A stretch of DNA of 64,000 bases from Liolophura sinensis (Eukaryota; Mollusca; Polyplacophora; Chitonida; Chitonidae), in contig NC_088302.1 in NCBI RefSeq assembly GCF_032854445.1, forward strand, positions 36,832,191 through 36,896,190, in the 5' to 3' direction. How positions within the stretch are numbered: the stretch's first letter is position 1; each line of letters starts with the position of its first letter. Below are positions 62,241-64,000 of this stretch, in pieces. Position numbers and translations under genes: made by a program. Under the pieces are notes generated by a model, which worked only from the letters and a program-made list of their open reading frames with translations, did not search any database and was not told where the DNA came from.

Positions 62241-64000
62241 GCTATGAGTGTTAGCATTTGGTGAACTACAGTTGTGAAGGGATGTAAATACATGTACTTT
62301 AAAATAAGTTACCTCATTTACATTCAGTAGATGATTTAGGACATCTTCATGTACATGTGCCACACCTTGATGGTGTCATTCATTGCATCCTCTAATGACC
62401 GTTTTTATGACTGTCCAGTGCATATGTACATGTAGGCCTAGGCTTATATATGCTTGTATTTGTGCATCTTCAGAGGTGTGTTTTTAACCTTGCATAACTT
62501 GATGAGTATGAAACCACCCATTTTCCATACTCCTGCAAGCAAAAAGCAGAAGAGGTTATCTAACTCGGTGGTGAAAAGCCACGGAGTTTGGGTAGAATGG
62601 GTAATTATCCGTTATAATGTTTGTGACTACACACCTGACTACTTAATTTTAACTACTAAATGTTGTTCTCTACCTTTATGTCACTGCCACCACTAGTAAA
62701 TTTTTTTACTGAAAATTGGAACAATGCTGAGGTTACTAGGGCCATGGTGATGAGGCAGGAAAAACACAAACAATCCGTCTCAGTCTTTGTCTCTAACAAT
62801 ACTTTATACACATAAACTCTCTTTATTTAGAGTATATGCCATGTGGTTCTAATTGAAACCTAAAACAGCTTAATGAATTGATGAATGTTGATTAAATAGT
62901 TCCGTGGGGGGACACATGATTATGCTGAGTCTAAACAAGCCTATGGGTGTCTCATAGGCTCCAAAGGTCAAGCTTGTCTGGTGATGGCAGTGATGTGATG
63001 TAAAGCAAAATGTAGAGAGCGATGTATGCACCGTAAGAAATATGAGTTTCATCATGAAATGTTTCAGAAATCATCAGAAACATCTGCTGGTTGACAGGTA
63101 CTAATCCTATGAAAAGACTGTGTTTCATTTTATACATGTAACTCTGACAACCGCAAGTGCACTTTTGTCTGTAAATGGTTGGTATCCCCATTTCCGAATT
63201 TATGAATACATACAAGAAAACACGCAATTGCCAAGTAGTCTCAATGGAACAGAATCTGTGGCTTGCCGTTCGTGTTGACATCCCAGATTTTCAGCACTGT
63301 CTTACCCTAAAATGGCAGATTAGGATTATAGACTTTGGGATAACTACAGATGTATGTTTGTATTTGCCTTCATTACATCCTTCAAACATGCAAGTTAATG
63401 GTTTAATACGTGCACCATTTTTGAAAGGGGTGGGAAATGTTGTGTGGATTCTTTGCCTTGGGTTCTTTAATTGATACATGTTTGTAAAAAGAGAGAAGAC
63501 GTTTTATCTATTGTTATTCTGCATTATTCATACAATGTGATGCTATTACTCATTGCAAACAGCAGGAACAGTTAATCAGTAAACATTCATCTTTTCAATG
63601 CTTGTCAGAAAAATGATTATTTTTACAATGTCAGTCAGAGTGTTTAGATGAAATTATAGTCGTTTATCTAGTTATATGCACAGTTCTTGTTTTTTTTTCC
63701 TCAGTATTGATATTTTTCCTCAACATGTTAGGCTCAAGCGACTCAAGAGCTTAAGTTCCAACTCAACTGAGTGGTTGTGTTGGGTTGTTGGTTCTTGTGT
63801 ATGCAACACAATGATGCAACTCGACTGGAATCAGTTGTATTTTTTGTGTGGAGTTCAGTCTTGAAGCCATATGTCCATTGGCAACCAACTCTGTGTGACC
63901 AGTTGTTAAGTTGTGTTTTAATCTCTTGTGTATGCTGAGTTTTACGCCACCGGTACTATTAATGTGATAGAGCCTTAAATCCATACATGCTCAGTCTCTG
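62241..64000. other. Right-end non-coding DNA
   Basis: Possibly a long C16orf87 3' UTR followed by intergenic sequence. No exon with recognisable homology or good splice context was seen on either strand. Confidence 0.45.

Overview
The window is animal nuclear DNA. It has long AT-rich introns with canonical GT-AG sites, no operons, and many tRNA-derived SINEs, MITE-like inverted-repeat elements, minisatellites and microsatellites. Its genes are a PLAT-domain lipoxygenase family and a C16orf87-type (UPF0547) zinc-ribbon gene. The commonest SINE has a tRNA-like head, a conserved body ending '...gtataagtgaaatattcttgagtacggcgtaaaacaccaat', and an (AAAT)n tail. I associate that type with molluscs, so a lophotrochozoan, probably a bivalve or other mollusc, is my best guess; the species cannot be fixed from this window.

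Layout. Positions 1-11150 hold two minus-strand PLAT first exons (6390-6898, frameshifted near its 3' end, and 10624-11121, intact). No lipoxygenase catalytic exon follows either one inside the window. A ~2.1-2.4 kb segment is duplicated (1-2420 and 7558-9627). Positions 11150-18400 are repeats (a second SINE family, a 42-bp minisatellite, a 550-bp inverted-repeat element). LOX-A (18425-34731, plus) is a complete 15-exon lipoxygenase of 662 residues with all five iron ligands. Positions 34732-39916 are intergenic. LOX-B (55332 down to 40375, minus) is an inverted, tail-to-tail paralog with the same intron positions. Its exon 14 ends in an in-frame TAG where the last splice donor should be. Exon 15, which encodes the C-terminal isoleucine iron ligand, is intact at 39917-40031 but stranded. 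Positions 55333-57924 separate LOX-B from the divergently transcribed C16orf87 homolog (57925-61590, five exons, 177 residues). A minisatellite and apparently non-coding DNA follow to the end.

Biology. Lipoxygenases dioxygenate polyunsaturated fatty acids to hydroperoxides, which feed oxylipin signalling. At the stereochemistry-determining (Coffa) position LOX-A has Gly (R-type prediction) and LOX-B has Ala (S-type prediction). The neighbouring paralogs therefore appear to differ in product chirality, and LOX-B then lost its C-terminus. The PLAT exons of LOX-A and LOX-B are clearly more alike than their catalytic exons, which suggests gene conversion. The introns carry several unusual palindromes and a Crypton-type tyrosine recombinase relic. 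Exon boundaries were read by eye from splice consensus and from agreement between paralogs. Repeat boundaries are approximate.
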